Shown: positions 26,859 through 35,465, numbered from the stretch's first letter. The stretch is 42,378 nt of DNA from B1SED10-75 sp964636865 (GCA_964636865.1 CAZWVJ010000013.1:1-42378); one strand, 5' to 3'. Translations and numbers: made by a program. The notes: generated from the letters alone by a model not told the origin.

Positions 26859-27974
26859 ATGACTGAGAAAATAGAAAGATATAAAACAAAGTTAGAAAGA
26901 TTGAGGGAATGGGAAAACGGTGCAAAGGCTGGTCCTATTTCAATACATCTTGATCCAAGCAATCGCTGTAATTTGGAATGTAAATTCTGTTGGCAGAGGA
27001 GTCACGAAAGAAAGGGATGGATAAACTACGGAAACGAACTGAGTGAAAAGAAACTTATAGAACTGGTCGAAGAAGCGGCGGACATGGGAGTCGAACATTG
27101 GCTTATGTCCGGTGGTGGTGAGCCATTAATACGAACCGAAACCACAGTCAAGGTCATGGAAAGGGTAAAAGAACTTGAAATGCATGGTGATATGATAACA
27201 AATGGAACGACAATCAATGAAGAACATATAAAGAGAATAGTCGAATGTGAATGGGACAGGGTGAGGTTCTCTGTAAACGCTCCAATGGCAGAGAAACATG
27301 ACTTCCTTGTGGGAAGTGAGGGTGCTTTCAACAAGGCCCTGAAAAATATAATCCTTTTTAATGAATATAAGAGGAAACTTGGTACATCGAAACCAGAAAT
27401 AGGTTTTAATACCGTTATAAACTCAGTAAATTACAGACATCTTCATGAAATAGTCGAGCTTCTATCAGAAATCGACGGAGATCTTCTAAACGTCCAGACC
27501 ATAATCCTTTATTCCGAAAAGGAAAAGGATTGGACCTTATCCAAAGAGGAGAAGAAAGAACTTCCAAAATACATAAGAAGAGCTAACAAAGCAGCAATAA
27601 GATATAATATAGACACAAACATAGATCAATACCTGCAGGATGACCTTGTTGACAAATCAAATGAAATGGATAGAATGAACGAGGTCATAGAAAAGGAGAG
27701 AGAAAAAATGAAGGACGCGGGCGGACTGAAATCAGCCTACTGCTACGAACCATGGTACCTCATGACGATACGCGCCGATGGTACAGTTGGTTCCTGTAGG
27801 CTTTTTGGAGACGACGGTGTCAACATCCAAGGAAAGTCACTTAAAGATGTATGGTTCGGAGACTACTATCAGAGAAACAGGAATAGACTAAAAAAGGGTG
27901 AACCCTTGGATTATTGCTCAAAGTGTGGATCCAACGAATTTTTAGAGAACAAGAAATTAAGAAAGAGTCTTTGA
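26859..27974 (+). CDS. radical SAM enzyme with SPASM/twitch-like C-terminal module (class A)
   Basis: 371 residues. Cluster Cys37/41/44 in NRCNLECKFCWQR and SGGGEP at about residue 87 are canonical. The strand that usually reads SIDGPD is SVNAPM here, so the aspartate and glycine are both changed. The C-terminal module has Cys295, Cys313 and Cys353/356. The leader is extended by about seven residues and carries two basic helices. Over the cluster motif its DNA is nearly identical to that of the next gene, pointing to recent duplication or gene conversion. It begins right after the GT2-SPASM stop, so the two are probably co-translated. Confidence 0.93.
   Translation: MTEKIERYKTKLERLREWENGAKAGPISIHLDPSNRCNLECKFCWQRSHERKGWINYGNELSEKKLIELVEEAADMGVEHWLMSGGGEPLIRTETTVKVMERVKELEMHGDMITNGTTINEEHIKRIVECEWDRVRFSVNAPMAEKHDFLVGSEGAFNKALKNIILFNEYKRKLGTSKPEIGFNTVINSVNYRHLHEIVELLSEIDGDLLNVQTIILYSEKEKDWTLSKEEKKELPKYIRRANKAAIRYNIDTNIDQYLQDDLVDKSNEMDRMNEVIEKEREKMKDAGGLKSAYCYEPWYLMTIRADGTVGSCRLFGDDGVNIQGKSLKDVWFGDYYQRNRNRLKKGEPLDYCSKCGSNEFLENKKLRKSL
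26967..26998 (+). repeat. 32-base tract shared with 28063-28094
   Basis: The bases encoding the CxxxCxxC-W-Q-R region are identical to 28063-28094 in the next gene over 32 positions, or 38 with one mismatch upstream. Outside this tract the two genes diverge strongly at DNA level. Confidence 0.8.
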
Positions 27975-27978
27975 TAAT

Positions 27979-29064
27979 ATGAAAGAAATAATAAAGAGAA
28001 TAAGAATCTGGGACAAAGAGAATCCGGGTCCATACAAGATTCAGATAAACCCTACAAATCGTTGTAATTTGGAATGTAAATTCTGTTGGCAGAGAACTAA
28101 CAAGGAAATAAACTATTCAGAAGTGAACGATGAAAGATATCTGGACCTCATAGAAGAAGCCAAATCACTTGGTGTCAGAGAGATAGAAATTACAGGCGGA
28201 GGCGAACCCCTCTTGAGAAAGGATCTCACCATTCAACTTATCGAGAAAATAAAAAGAAAAGGCATGAAAGGGAAACTCATCACGAATGGTACAGAGTTTG
28301 ATAGAAAAGACCTACAAAAAATCGTGAAGTCTGGCTGGGAAGAAATAATATTTAGCGTCGATGGAGCAAAGAGAACCCACAATCAACTAAGACAGGTAGA
28401 AGGATGCTTCGAAGAAACTATTTCTTCAATGAAAGAGTTGAAAAATATGAGAAACGAAGGTAAACCGGACATGACTATACATATGGTTCTCTGCAAAGAC
28501 AATCACAACGAAATAAATGAAGTCCTAAAAACTGCCAGAGATATTGAATGTGATAATTTCTTTATAGAACCTGTAGTAATACTGGCGCTTGACACGGATG
28601 TTGAAAATAAGCTTAAGATGAATAGAGAAGAACTTGAGGCGGCTTTAGAAAATTTAGAAGAAGGAAAGAAGGAAGCAGATAAAGAAGGTCTAAACCATAA
28701 TTTCAGAGATATTAAGAGGGAACTCATAGAGAGAACCAATAAAATGAACGAAGTTATTGAGGTCGATGTCGATAAGCAAAGCAAAAACCACAGTAAAGGA
28801 GGTAGATTAGAAAATGCCGCATGCTTTGAGCCCTGGTATAATATGATAATAAGACCAGAGGGCGATGCTGGTCCTTGTTGTATGTTTGACAACCAAGGAC
28901 CAAATATAAAAGAAAACAGCCTGGAGAAAATCTGGTTTGGAGACTACTTTGAAAGAATCAGAAAGAGAATGATAGAACACAATTTACTCTCGTTCTGTTC
29001 AAAATGCAACCCAAGTCAGGTATCAGAAAACAGGAGGATAAGGAAGTGTTTACAAAATGGATGA
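27979..29064 (+). CDS. radical SAM enzyme with SPASM/twitch-like C-terminal module (class A)
   Basis: 361 residues. Cluster Cys29/33/36 in NRCNLECKFCWQR, TGGGEP at about residue 76, SVDGAK at about 130. The C-terminal module has Cys282, a double Cys300/301 in GPCCMF, and Cys340/343. The D-G-x-V turn between the first pair is PEGDAG here. Starts 4 bases after the preceding stop and ends with an 8-base overlap into the next gene (ATGGATGA). Neighbours and motif match suggest the same pathway step type as 26859-27974 but not an identical substrate, since the central region (residues 150-260) differs. Confidence 0.93.
   Translation: MKEIIKRIRIWDKENPGPYKIQINPTNRCNLECKFCWQRTNKEINYSEVNDERYLDLIEEAKSLGVREIEITGGGEPLLRKDLTIQLIEKIKRKGMKGKLITNGTEFDRKDLQKIVKSGWEEIIFSVDGAKRTHNQLRQVEGCFEETISSMKELKNMRNEGKPDMTIHMVLCKDNHNEINEVLKTARDIECDNFFIEPVVILALDTDVENKLKMNREELEAALENLEEGKKEADKEGLNHNFRDIKRELIERTNKMNEVIEVDVDKQSKNHSKGGRLENAACFEPWYNMIIRPEGDAGPCCMFDNQGPNIKENSLEKIWFGDYFERIRKRMIEHNLLSFCSKCNPSQVSENRRIRKCLQNG
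28063..28094 (+). repeat. 32-base tract shared with 26967-26998
   Basis: Second copy of the identical tract. The copies are 1096 bases apart, about one gene length, so unequal crossing over between them would delete or add one radical SAM gene in frame. Confidence 0.8.
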
Positions 29065-30121
29065 AAAAATAAGAAGATTAGAAAAATGGAGGAAAGGTAA
29101 GGAAGCCCCACCGTATCTGATCGACATAAACCCAACAAATCAGTGTAACTTAAACTGCAAATCCTGTTGGCAGAGAAACCCCAAATTCAAAGATATGGAT
29201 TATAGTGATGAGCTGAGTGACGAAGTAATAATCAGAGTAGTCGACGAAGCAATTGAAATGGGTGCAAGACGTTTTGATATAACAGGTGGCGGAGAACCTA
29301 TGTCAAGGAAAGAACTGGTAATAGAAGTCATGGAGATGATAAAAAAAGCAGGAATTCAAGGAAATATAACAACAAACGGAACTCTCTTTGATATGAGAGA
29401 TCTCAAAAAAATAAAAAAAATGGGCTGGGATTCCGTGACTTTTTCACTGGATGGACCTGACAAGAAAACAAATGATTTCTTAAGAGGAGAAGGTTCTTTT
29501 AAATCAATTCTTGATTCTCTTCGATACCTATCTAAAAGCTCCGGTATGAACAAAAAACCAGAAATAAAGTTCAACACAGTAATATCAAATAAAAATTACA
29601 ATAAACTCAAGGAGATGATAACTCTCGCAAGTAAATTTAATGTAAAAAATGTGAACTTTGAAACAATGACGGTTCACTCAAAACAGAGCAAAGAACTCAA
29701 GCTTGATGAAAAAGAGGAGAAAGAGTTTCTTTCTTCTATTGAAACAGTAGAAAAGATTGCAAAAAAACACAACGTAGAAACAAATATATCAGGTCTCAAG
29801 AAAGAATATTTCCAAAGAACGAACAAAATGAACAAAATTCTAAAGAAAAAAGACGGTGGAAGATTCTCTGACATCGCTTGCTATGAACCCTGGTATCATA
29901 TAGTGATAAAGGTCGACGGTTCTGTTCAACCCTGTTGTCTTTACGACTTAAAAAAAGAAAACGTCAAGGACAGAAGTTTAGAAAAGATTTGGTTCGGTGA
30001 AACCTTCTCGAAAATAAGAAGTTCAATAACCAAAGGCGATTTATCAGATTTTTGTGAAATATGCAACGCTTCACAGGTTATAGCAAACGAAAAGATTGCA
30101 GAAGAGGTGGGGCCCCCCTGA
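29057..30121 (+). CDS. radical SAM enzyme with SPASM/twitch-like C-terminal module (class A)
   Basis: 354 residues. Cluster Cys30/34/37 in NQCNLNCKSCWQR, where Gln replaces the Arg usually before the first cysteine. TGGGEP and SLDGPD are canonical. The C-terminal module has Cys275, double Cys293/294 and Cys333/336 (FCEIC), and the protein ends shortly after, at GPP. Last gene of the plus-strand export operon, since a TATA-like box precedes the next gene. AT-rich codons (AAA, ATA) are stronger here than in the left half of the window. Confidence 0.93.
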   Translation: MDEKIRRLEKWRKGKEAPPYLIDINPTNQCNLNCKSCWQRNPKFKDMDYSDELSDEVIIRVVDEAIEMGARRFDITGGGEPMSRKELVIEVMEMIKKAGIQGNITTNGTLFDMRDLKKIKKMGWDSVTFSLDGPDKKTNDFLRGEGSFKSILDSLRYLSKSSGMNKKPEIKFNTVISNKNYNKLKEMITLASKFNVKNVNFETMTVHSKQSKELKLDEKEEKEFLSSIETVEKIAKKHNVETNISGLKKEYFQRTNKMNKILKKKDGGRFSDIACYEPWYHIVIKVDGSVQPCCLYDLKKENVKDRSLEKIWFGETFSKIRSSITKGDLSDFCEICNASQVIANEKIAEEVGPP

Positions 30122-30138
30122 CAGTGATGGTTCTAAAA

Positions 30139-30149
30139 GATTAAAAACA
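30139..30149 (+). promoter_or_regulatory. TATA-like box for the 30172 gene
   Basis: GATTAAAAACA is centred about 27 bases before the ATG at 30172 in the 50-base gap after 30121. Spacing fits leaderless transcription, but the box is poorer than others here, and read-through from upstream is also possible. Confidence 0.4.
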
Positions 30150-30171
30150 AAACATTCTAATACTTTATACC

Positions 30172-31756
30172 ATGGACCCCAAAGTTGAGAAGATTTTACA
30201 ATGGAGAAGAGAGGGATTTGCTCCTCCGCATAGAGTAGAAATACACCCAACAGACCGCTGTAACCTAAAATGCAAGATGTGTGGCACTAGGTCGATCTGG
30301 AAGGAATCCAAAAAAGACATTAAAAAAATTCAAGAAGAAAACCAGAAAGCTGAGCTATCCGATGAAAAATTGTTGGGGCTTATAGATAGTTTAGAAAAAA
30401 TGGGTGTAAACAGAGTACTATTAACAGGTGGCGGAGAACCATTTATCAGGAAAGGTCTGGTTCTTGAGATGATGAAAAAAATAAAAGACGCTGATATCTT
30501 CGGTGATATCACCACAAACGGGACACTGCTCGACAAGGAAGACTTGGGGAAAATAGTAGAAATGGGCTGGGATAGCATAACATTTTCTTTGGATGCCGCA
30601 AACAAGGAAATGCAAGACAACCTTAGAAATGTCTCAGGGACCTTTGACAAAATAAGAAAAAACATAAGCCATTTAAAAAAATTAAAATCAAAGAAAAACT
30701 CTTTAAAACCCAGAATAGTCCTAAGTACGGTCTTGACAGAGATCAACTACGAAAAAATACCTCAAATAGGAGATTTTGCAAATATTTTGGAATGCAACGA
30801 AATAACACTAAGACCCCTTATAGACCCTGGAAAATATCCCGATTTAGAGATAAGCAACAAAGAAAAGTTGCTGGAATCATTGGATGAATTCAAGGACATA
30901 ACAGATAATTACGAATTAAAAAGCAACGTTCAAAGTTTGATAAAAGGATATCAAAATGGTGAAGAAAAGTTCACCGAAAAATTAAAAAAAGATGAAGAAA
31001 AATCCCACTCGCCTTACCCGACCTGTTTCAAACCATTCCTAAACATGGTTGTTTGGATGGATGGCAGAGTAACTTCTTGTTGCATAACACAAAAAAGTGG
31101 TGAAAATCTGAAGGATAAACCCCTAGAAGATATCTGGAGAGGAAAACATTTCACCAATTTAAGGGAATCATTCAGAAAGGGAAGGCTTCCAGAGGACTGC
31201 TCACAATGTAATCTGTCCAAAAGAACCCGAAACGATGTGATAAGATCTGAACTTGACATGGAGAATACAGTTTTGGGGTACCTGAAGAGAGAAAACAAAG
31301 AATTGTGTAAAGACATCGAATCAAAAAACAAGGTTTTGGATGAAACAAAAAGAAAAATTACTGAAGAGGAAAAAAAGGTTGAGGAGAGGGAGGAGGAGAT
31401 AGAGAGGCTGAAGGAGGATATAAGAAAGAAGGAGAAACAGAGGGAGGAGGAGGTTGAGGAGAGGGAGGAGGAGATAGAGAGGCTGAAGGAGGATATAAGA
31501 AAGAANNNNNNNNNNNNNNNNNNNNNNNNNNNNNNNNNNNNNNNNNNNNNNNNNNNNNNNNNNNNNNNNNNNNNNNNNNNNNNNNNNNNNNNNNNNNNNN
31601 NNNNNGGAGAAACAGAGGGAGGAGGAGGTGAGAAAAAGAGATAAAAAAATAGATGAACTGGAAAAAGAACTGGCTGAAATAAAGGAATCGATAAGTTATA
31701 GGATGGGCTCTTCTCTGGGCAAAACGAAATTAGGAAAAATACTCAAGAAAGAATAA
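30172..31756 (+). CDS. radical SAM/SPASM-like enzyme with repetitive coiled-coil tail, interrupted by assembly gap
   Basis: Residues 1-~365 form a class A enzyme: Cys30/34/37 in DRCNLKCKMCGTR, TGGGEP, SLDAAN in place of SIDGPD, and Cys285, Cys303/304 and Cys343/346. A coiled coil of Glu/Arg/Lys repeats follows, then 100 Ns (31506-31605). Read straight through the Ns the frame shifts and stops at 31644. Joining the flanks keeps the 25-residue repeat in phase and gives a tail ending KESISYRMGSSLG...KKE at 31756, matching the coiled-coil protein at 24753-25757. I therefore take 31756 as the real end. The true tail length is unknown. The coiled coil may tether the enzyme to the export machinery (inference). 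Confidence 0.82.
31378..31627 (+). repeat. 75-base tandem repeat encoding coiled-coil units, spanning the gap
   Basis: One complete unit begins at 31378 and a second at 31453 (75 bases apart, near identical, 25 codons, almost pure purine). The second unit breaks at 31505. The sequence after the Ns (31606-31627) resumes at exactly the same phase of the unit. An unresolved array with a whole number of extra units is the simplest explanation. Confidence 0.85.
31506..31605. other. assembly gap of 100 N
   Basis: A round 100-N block inside the tandem repeat, typical of a scaffolding placeholder. Its length should not be trusted for reading frame. Confidence 0.97.
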
Positions 31757-31766
31757 TTTTATTCTT
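31757..31766 (+). terminator. possible oligo-T terminator
   Basis: TTTTATTCTT follows directly after the inferred stop at 31756, at the start of an 88-base gap. No hairpin is evident. Confidence 0.35.
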
Positions 31767-31844
31767 AAGAGATTGTCATCCATTCGCAATCAAAAAAATT
31801 TCAAAACTGCATTTTCAGAAAGCTAAACAATCAAAGTGACGTTT

Positions 31845-32939
31845 ATGAACGGACGTTTGAGAAGATTAAAAAGATGGGACAAAGGCAACGAAGCACCGCC
31901 TTATAGTGTTGTACTTGTTCCAACCAACTACTGTAATCTGAGATGTAGAATGTGTGGTACTCAAATAAGGTGGCGAGAAGAAGGTGACAATGCTGCAAAA
32001 ATATTTAAGAGGGACGAGAACAAAGAACTGTCTTTTGAGAAGATTTTTCGTTTGATAAATGATGCAGAAAAGATGTGCGTTGAATGGGTTTCAATAACCG
32101 GCGGCGGAGAACCATTTTTTAGGAAGGAAAAATCCATGAAAATTTTAAGGAGTATAAAAGGAGCTGGACTCCATGGAGATGCAATTACAAATGGAACAAT
32201 GTTCAAAAAAGATGATGTAAGGAACATAGTAGCCCTGGACTGGGACAATCTGACATTTTCTATAGATGCTCCAAGAGCAGAAGTTCACGACAATCTTAGA
32301 AATGCCCCTGGTACGTTTAAGAGGGCGACGAAAAACTTGTTAAGATTCAAAAAAATAAAGTCTGAAATGAACTCTAAAAAACCAGGAATAGCAATAAACA
32401 CTGTTTTAACTGAACTAAACTACAGTTACCTTCCAGAAATGGCTATCTTTGCAGATATCATGAACTGCTTCAGAATAGATCTGAAGCCTCTGAGACATAA
32501 TCAGTACCTACAGAACCTTGAAATCAGTGACACAAAAAAACTGTTGAAAGCTATTGAAAAATTCACAGAACTTGCGGATAGGTTCGGAATAAAAAACAAT
32601 GCGAAAGATGTTAGAAGAGAATTCGAGGAAAGAAAAAACGATGAAAAAGAAAAAAACAAAAAGGAGGGTGTTGCTTTATTCTCAGACATACATTGCTTCA
32701 AACCATTTCTGAAAATTTTTGTCCGCATGGACGGAGAAGTTGCGCCATGCTGTCTCATGGAGAAAAGCGCCGGAAACATAAAAAACCAGCATCTTGAAGA
32801 GATCTGGAGGGGTGAATACTTCAGAAACTTAAGAGAAAAATTCATAAAAAATGAAATCCCAGAAGCTTGCTCCGACTGTGAACTACCAAAAAATATGTAC
32901 AGTGATTTAAGAAAAGGTCTGGAAAAAGATGTATTATAA
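31845..32939 (+). CDS. radical SAM enzyme with SPASM/twitch-like C-terminal module (class A)
   Basis: 364 residues from ATG at 31845; a GTG at 31836 would add three residues, but the ATG gives the leader length of its relatives. Cluster Cys30/34/37 in NYCNLRCRMCGTQ, TGGGEP, SIDAPR. The C-terminal module has Cys284, Cys302/303 and Cys342/345. It pairs with 30172-31756 in sequence detail (CGT after the cluster, a longer charged insertion before GGGEP, CFKPF, WRGxxF, no WFG), so the two are close paralogues, but it lacks the coiled-coil tail. No convincing TATA box is seen upstream. It converges with the minus-strand gene 33007-34221. Confidence 0.92.
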   Translation: MNGRLRRLKRWDKGNEAPPYSVVLVPTNYCNLRCRMCGTQIRWREEGDNAAKIFKRDENKELSFEKIFRLINDAEKMCVEWVSITGGGEPFFRKEKSMKILRSIKGAGLHGDAITNGTMFKKDDVRNIVALDWDNLTFSIDAPRAEVHDNLRNAPGTFKRATKNLLRFKKIKSEMNSKKPGIAINTVLTELNYSYLPEMAIFADIMNCFRIDLKPLRHNQYLQNLEISDTKKLLKAIEKFTELADRFGIKNNAKDVRREFEERKNDEKEKNKKEGVALFSDIHCFKPFLKIFVRMDGEVAPCCLMEKSAGNIKNQHLEEIWRGEYFRNLREKFIKNEIPEACSDCELPKNMYSDLRKGLEKDVL

Positions 32940-33006
32940 AAAAACCAAATCACAGATCCCTGTGGTCACTTAATTATAGTCGGGTTTTAATCTGTAATCG
33001 GTCCAC

Positions 33007-34221
33007 TTATCTCAAACGCTCTTTAAGCCTACTTGCCGAACCTCTGATGAGACTTTCAAACCTCTTGTCAAGCTCTTCTCTTATATCTCTGTTCTGCCAA
33101 ACTTCCCAAACACAACATCTTTTACACTGATCAGGTAAATCGCGCAGCAGCATCATATTTCGGTATTCATCAAAATATTCACCATACCATAGTTCCCCCA
33201 AACTCTCATCCTTTACTGAAGTATCGGTTTCCCAAACCCACGGAGAGAAACAAGGCGCTATATTCCCGTTGGGTCTTATGGTAATATGATGCCAAGGGGC
33301 ATAGCAGGGAAGGTATTTAAAATCTTCTATGTTATCTTTCTTTGAATACTCTTTTTCTATTATATCGTTAAGTTCTTCCTTGGAGAACTGCTCCTTTACT
33401 TCTTCCATTTGGACCTTGTGCATGGATTCTGTCCTATCAATGTATTTTGGTTCTTTAAACTCGGAAAAATTACAGTCTTCTAGACCCAACTCATTCGCTA
33501 TATCACTAGACTTTTCCAGTATCTCCATGAAATCATCTAACTCCTTTTCATTGAGTTGCATTTTTTTAGAAGATTCGGAAAAAGCCGTTGTGGGAAGTAG
33601 CTGTATTCCGTCAATTCCTACGTCACTACCTAATTTTATAATTTGAGGTAACTTTCTGAAATTCTTTTTTGAAACAACGGTATTGAAATAAAGTTTGGGT
33701 TTCTCCTGTCCTTTTTCATTCCTTAGTCTTGAAATTCTCTTTATATTTTTCATTGTCTTCTCAAACACGCCCTCCTTACCCCTTAGTTCATCATGCATCA
33801 CAGGATCTGGTCCATCAACGGAAAACTTTATTCTATCCCATTCCCTTCTGACCAACATTTCTGAAATCTCTTCATCTAAAAGAGTTCCATTTGTAACGAG
33901 ATCCCCCTCAATACCGTAACTCTTTATCTTTTCCATAAGTTCTGGGACTATTTCCCTTGTAAGTGGTTCACCTCCACCAACAAAAATTATCTCTTTTACG
34001 TCAAGATCACGGGCCTCATCTATGAGTTCTCTTAATCGTTGGTCTGACATCTCCTGCGAAAACTTTTCTTCGAGTTCTTCCTCTGTGCAACCCTGTCTCC
34101 AACAACTCTGACAGTTTAAATTACATTTATCCGTAGGAACAAGTTCTATGGATAACGGACCTTCTTTATCATCTCTCGCCCAACTCTCCAATCTATTTAT
34201 TTTTGTTTCAAACAAACCCAT
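33007..34221 (-). CDS. radical SAM enzyme with SPASM/twitch-like C-terminal module (class A)
   Basis: 404 residues, the longest class A member without a coiled coil. Cluster Cys33/37/40 in DKCNLNCQSCWRQGC, with an extra Cys soon after; GGGEP and SVDGPD follow. The C-terminal module has Cys306, Cys324 and Cys366/369/370, and a basic tail of about 35 residues. The extra length comes from a charged helical stretch (residues ~265-300) before the module. It is alone on its strand; a weak TATA-like TAGATAACTA (34241-34250) lies about 25 bases before the start. The solitary position suggests separate regulation from the arrays. Confidence 0.92.
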   Translation of the reverse strand: MGLFETKINRLESWARDDKEGPLSIELVPTDKCNLNCQSCWRQGCTEEELEEKFSQEMSDQRLRELIDEARDLDVKEIIFVGGGEPLTREIVPELMEKIKSYGIEGDLVTNGTLLDEEISEMLVRREWDRIKFSVDGPDPVMHDELRGKEGVFEKTMKNIKRISRLRNEKGQEKPKLYFNTVVSKKNFRKLPQIIKLGSDVGIDGIQLLPTTAFSESSKKMQLNEKELDDFMEILEKSSDIANELGLEDCNFSEFKEPKYIDRTESMHKVQMEEVKEQFSKEELNDIIEKEYSKKDNIEDFKYLPCYAPWHHITIRPNGNIAPCFSPWVWETDTSVKDESLGELWYGEYFDEYRNMMLLRDLPDQCKRCCVWEVWQNRDIREELDKRFESLIRGSASRLKERLR

Positions 34222-34382
34222 ATTATCAATATTTATCCAATAGTTATCTAGACATGAATAACTTGTGGTTACTGAAGATAACTAAGATAATTTAACTCCT
34301 TCTATTGCACTGTACTCAAGTTAAAATCGACCCGTACCTTCCTATGCTCCGAAATATAAACCAATATAATTTATATCCAAGA

Positions 34383-35033
34383 CTATAACTTTTCACTGCT
34401 TATAGTTACGTTGTACAAGATAACATCTTCTTTATCTCTCCTGTTTATTATAATCTCGACAAAAGAATATTTCTCAAAGTCCAGTCTAGGCTTGATTTCA
34501 ACTTCGGAATCGGATATCTCAAATTCCTCTAAATCTTCACAACCATCGTGGTCGAATATCTCCACGGGTTTCATCGTGGAACCCGTACCCACGACAACAG
34601 ATATGTTTGATTTCATATCCTCTGAAATGTTTGACTCGATTTTTACAGATTTGGGAGCTACAGAACGAAACTTTTTTGCATAATGACATATATCCTTTTC
34701 CTTGACAGGCTTTAGTTTATCATCCTCTATTGTTGCCTGCCAAAGATCGAACCCCTTACTAACCCAGTTTCCCTTAGACACGAACTTAGTACGTGTCTCA
34801 AAATCGTATGCTTCTGTCCGTTCGTCTCCAGAATCATGGGGATGAGACTCTTGGCCCATAGTCCTCTGCAGTACAAGTAAGCCCTTTACTATCAACAAAA
34901 CTGGGAGCAATGCTAAAATCAAGGCTAAAACTTCACCACCCCAATTTAACATTTGCATGCCCGGTTTCGGTACCACCAAGAAAAGGGATATTATAACTAG
35001 GAAAGCTCCTAAAAAGATCCTCCTGGAATTCAT
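34383..35033 (-). CDS. hypothetical membrane protein with two N-terminal helices
   Basis: 216 residues. Helices at ~6-22 and ~33-55 are followed by a soluble domain of ~150 residues with beta character (SVKIESNISEDMKSNISVVVG, then SFVEIIINRR and VILYNVTISSEKL). I do not recognise a family. The first helix ends with LFLVVPKPGM and the upstream protein (35039-35431) has a comparable LLLPEIS, so both may share an ancestral two-helix hairpin. The ATG lies 5 bases after the stop of that gene, so the two are co-transcribed. The 161 bases between 34222 and 34382 show only the weak promoter of the 33007 gene. Confidence 0.65.
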   Translation of the reverse strand: MNSRRIFLGAFLVIISLFLVVPKPGMQMLNWGGEVLALILALLPVLLIVKGLLVLQRTMGQESHPHDSGDERTEAYDFETRTKFVSKGNWVSKGFDLWQATIEDDKLKPVKEKDICHYAKKFRSVAPKSVKIESNISEDMKSNISVVVGTGSTMKPVEIFDHDGCEDLEEFEISDSEVEIKPRLDFEKYSFVEIIINRRDKEDVILYNVTISSEKL

Positions 35034-35038
35034 AAAAA

Positions 35039-35431
35039 TTACTCCTCCTCAAAACTATCTGGGTGGTTTACCTTTCTATGAACCTTCAAGCCTATTTCAG
35101 TCTTGAAATCCTCCCCACATTCAGGGCAGTTCAAATCCTTGTACTCCACATCCTCGAAGTCCAAGGAATCGTCATCGTCACCATAATCGACATCATCTTC
35201 CCCAGATCTTTTTGTCCTAAACTCATCCAGTTCTATCCAGAGCAACAAGCAACCAAAGAGAAAAATAAATACGGGTATTACACCCTTTATGAGGTCAACC
35301 AGATAAGGAAGCAGTACTAAATCAATACCAAAAACATCAGAAGGCTTGACGGCAGAAATCTCTGGTAGGAGCAACCAGATACCAAAAACAATCAACAAAA
35401 CCGACAAGGCCAGTTTGAGCTCGTTTTTCAT
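35039..35431 (-). CDS. small two-helix membrane protein with C-terminal C2H2-type zinc finger
   Basis: 130 residues. Helices at ~6-26 and ~44-68, then a strongly acidic linker (GEDDVDYGDDDDS), then CPECGEDFKTEIGLKVHRK with a further His four residues on: C-x2-C-x12-H-x4-H, a classical single C2H2 finger. With both helices crossing, the finger would be on the same side as the N-terminus, probably the cytosol. Single C2H2 fingers are common in archaea, usually in small soluble proteins; a membrane-tethered one is unusual. Role unknown; it might sense or bind nucleic acid or protein near the membrane. Confidence 0.7.
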   Translation of the reverse strand: MKNELKLALSVLLIVFGIWLLLPEISAVKPSDVFGIDLVLLPYLVDLIKGVIPVFIFLFGCLLLWIELDEFRTKRSGEDDVDYGDDDDSLDFEDVEYKDLNCPECGEDFKTEIGLKVHRKVNHPDSFEEE

Positions 35432-35454
35432 AATTTTACTAATGCCTCATCATC

Positions 35455-35465
35455 GCTTATAAATC
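35455..35465 (-). promoter_or_regulatory. TATA-like promoter of the 35431 gene
   Basis: GATTTATAAGC on the minus strand is centred about 29 bases before the ATG at 35431, fitting a leaderless start for the two-gene unit 35431-34383. Confidence 0.5.

Noticed and set aside
31378..31505. CRISPR-like repeats
   Set aside because: The repeats are direct, coding, in frame, without spacers, and encode coiled coil.
31606..31644. Frame reading G-E-T-E-G-G-G-G after the gap as the end of the radical SAM protein
   Set aside because: This frame depends on the arbitrary 100-N length. The repeat continues in the other frame to 31756, with an end matching a neighbouring protein.
32951..32964. Small inverted repeat CACAG-ATCC-CTGTG between convergent genes
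   Set aside because: A five-base stem without a T run is too weak to call a terminator.
33007..34221. Possible missing HxsC partner of the peptide system
   Set aside because: Its motifs group it with the class A enzymes of the glycan locus, and it lies on the opposite strand, separated from the HxsB-like gene by three other genes.
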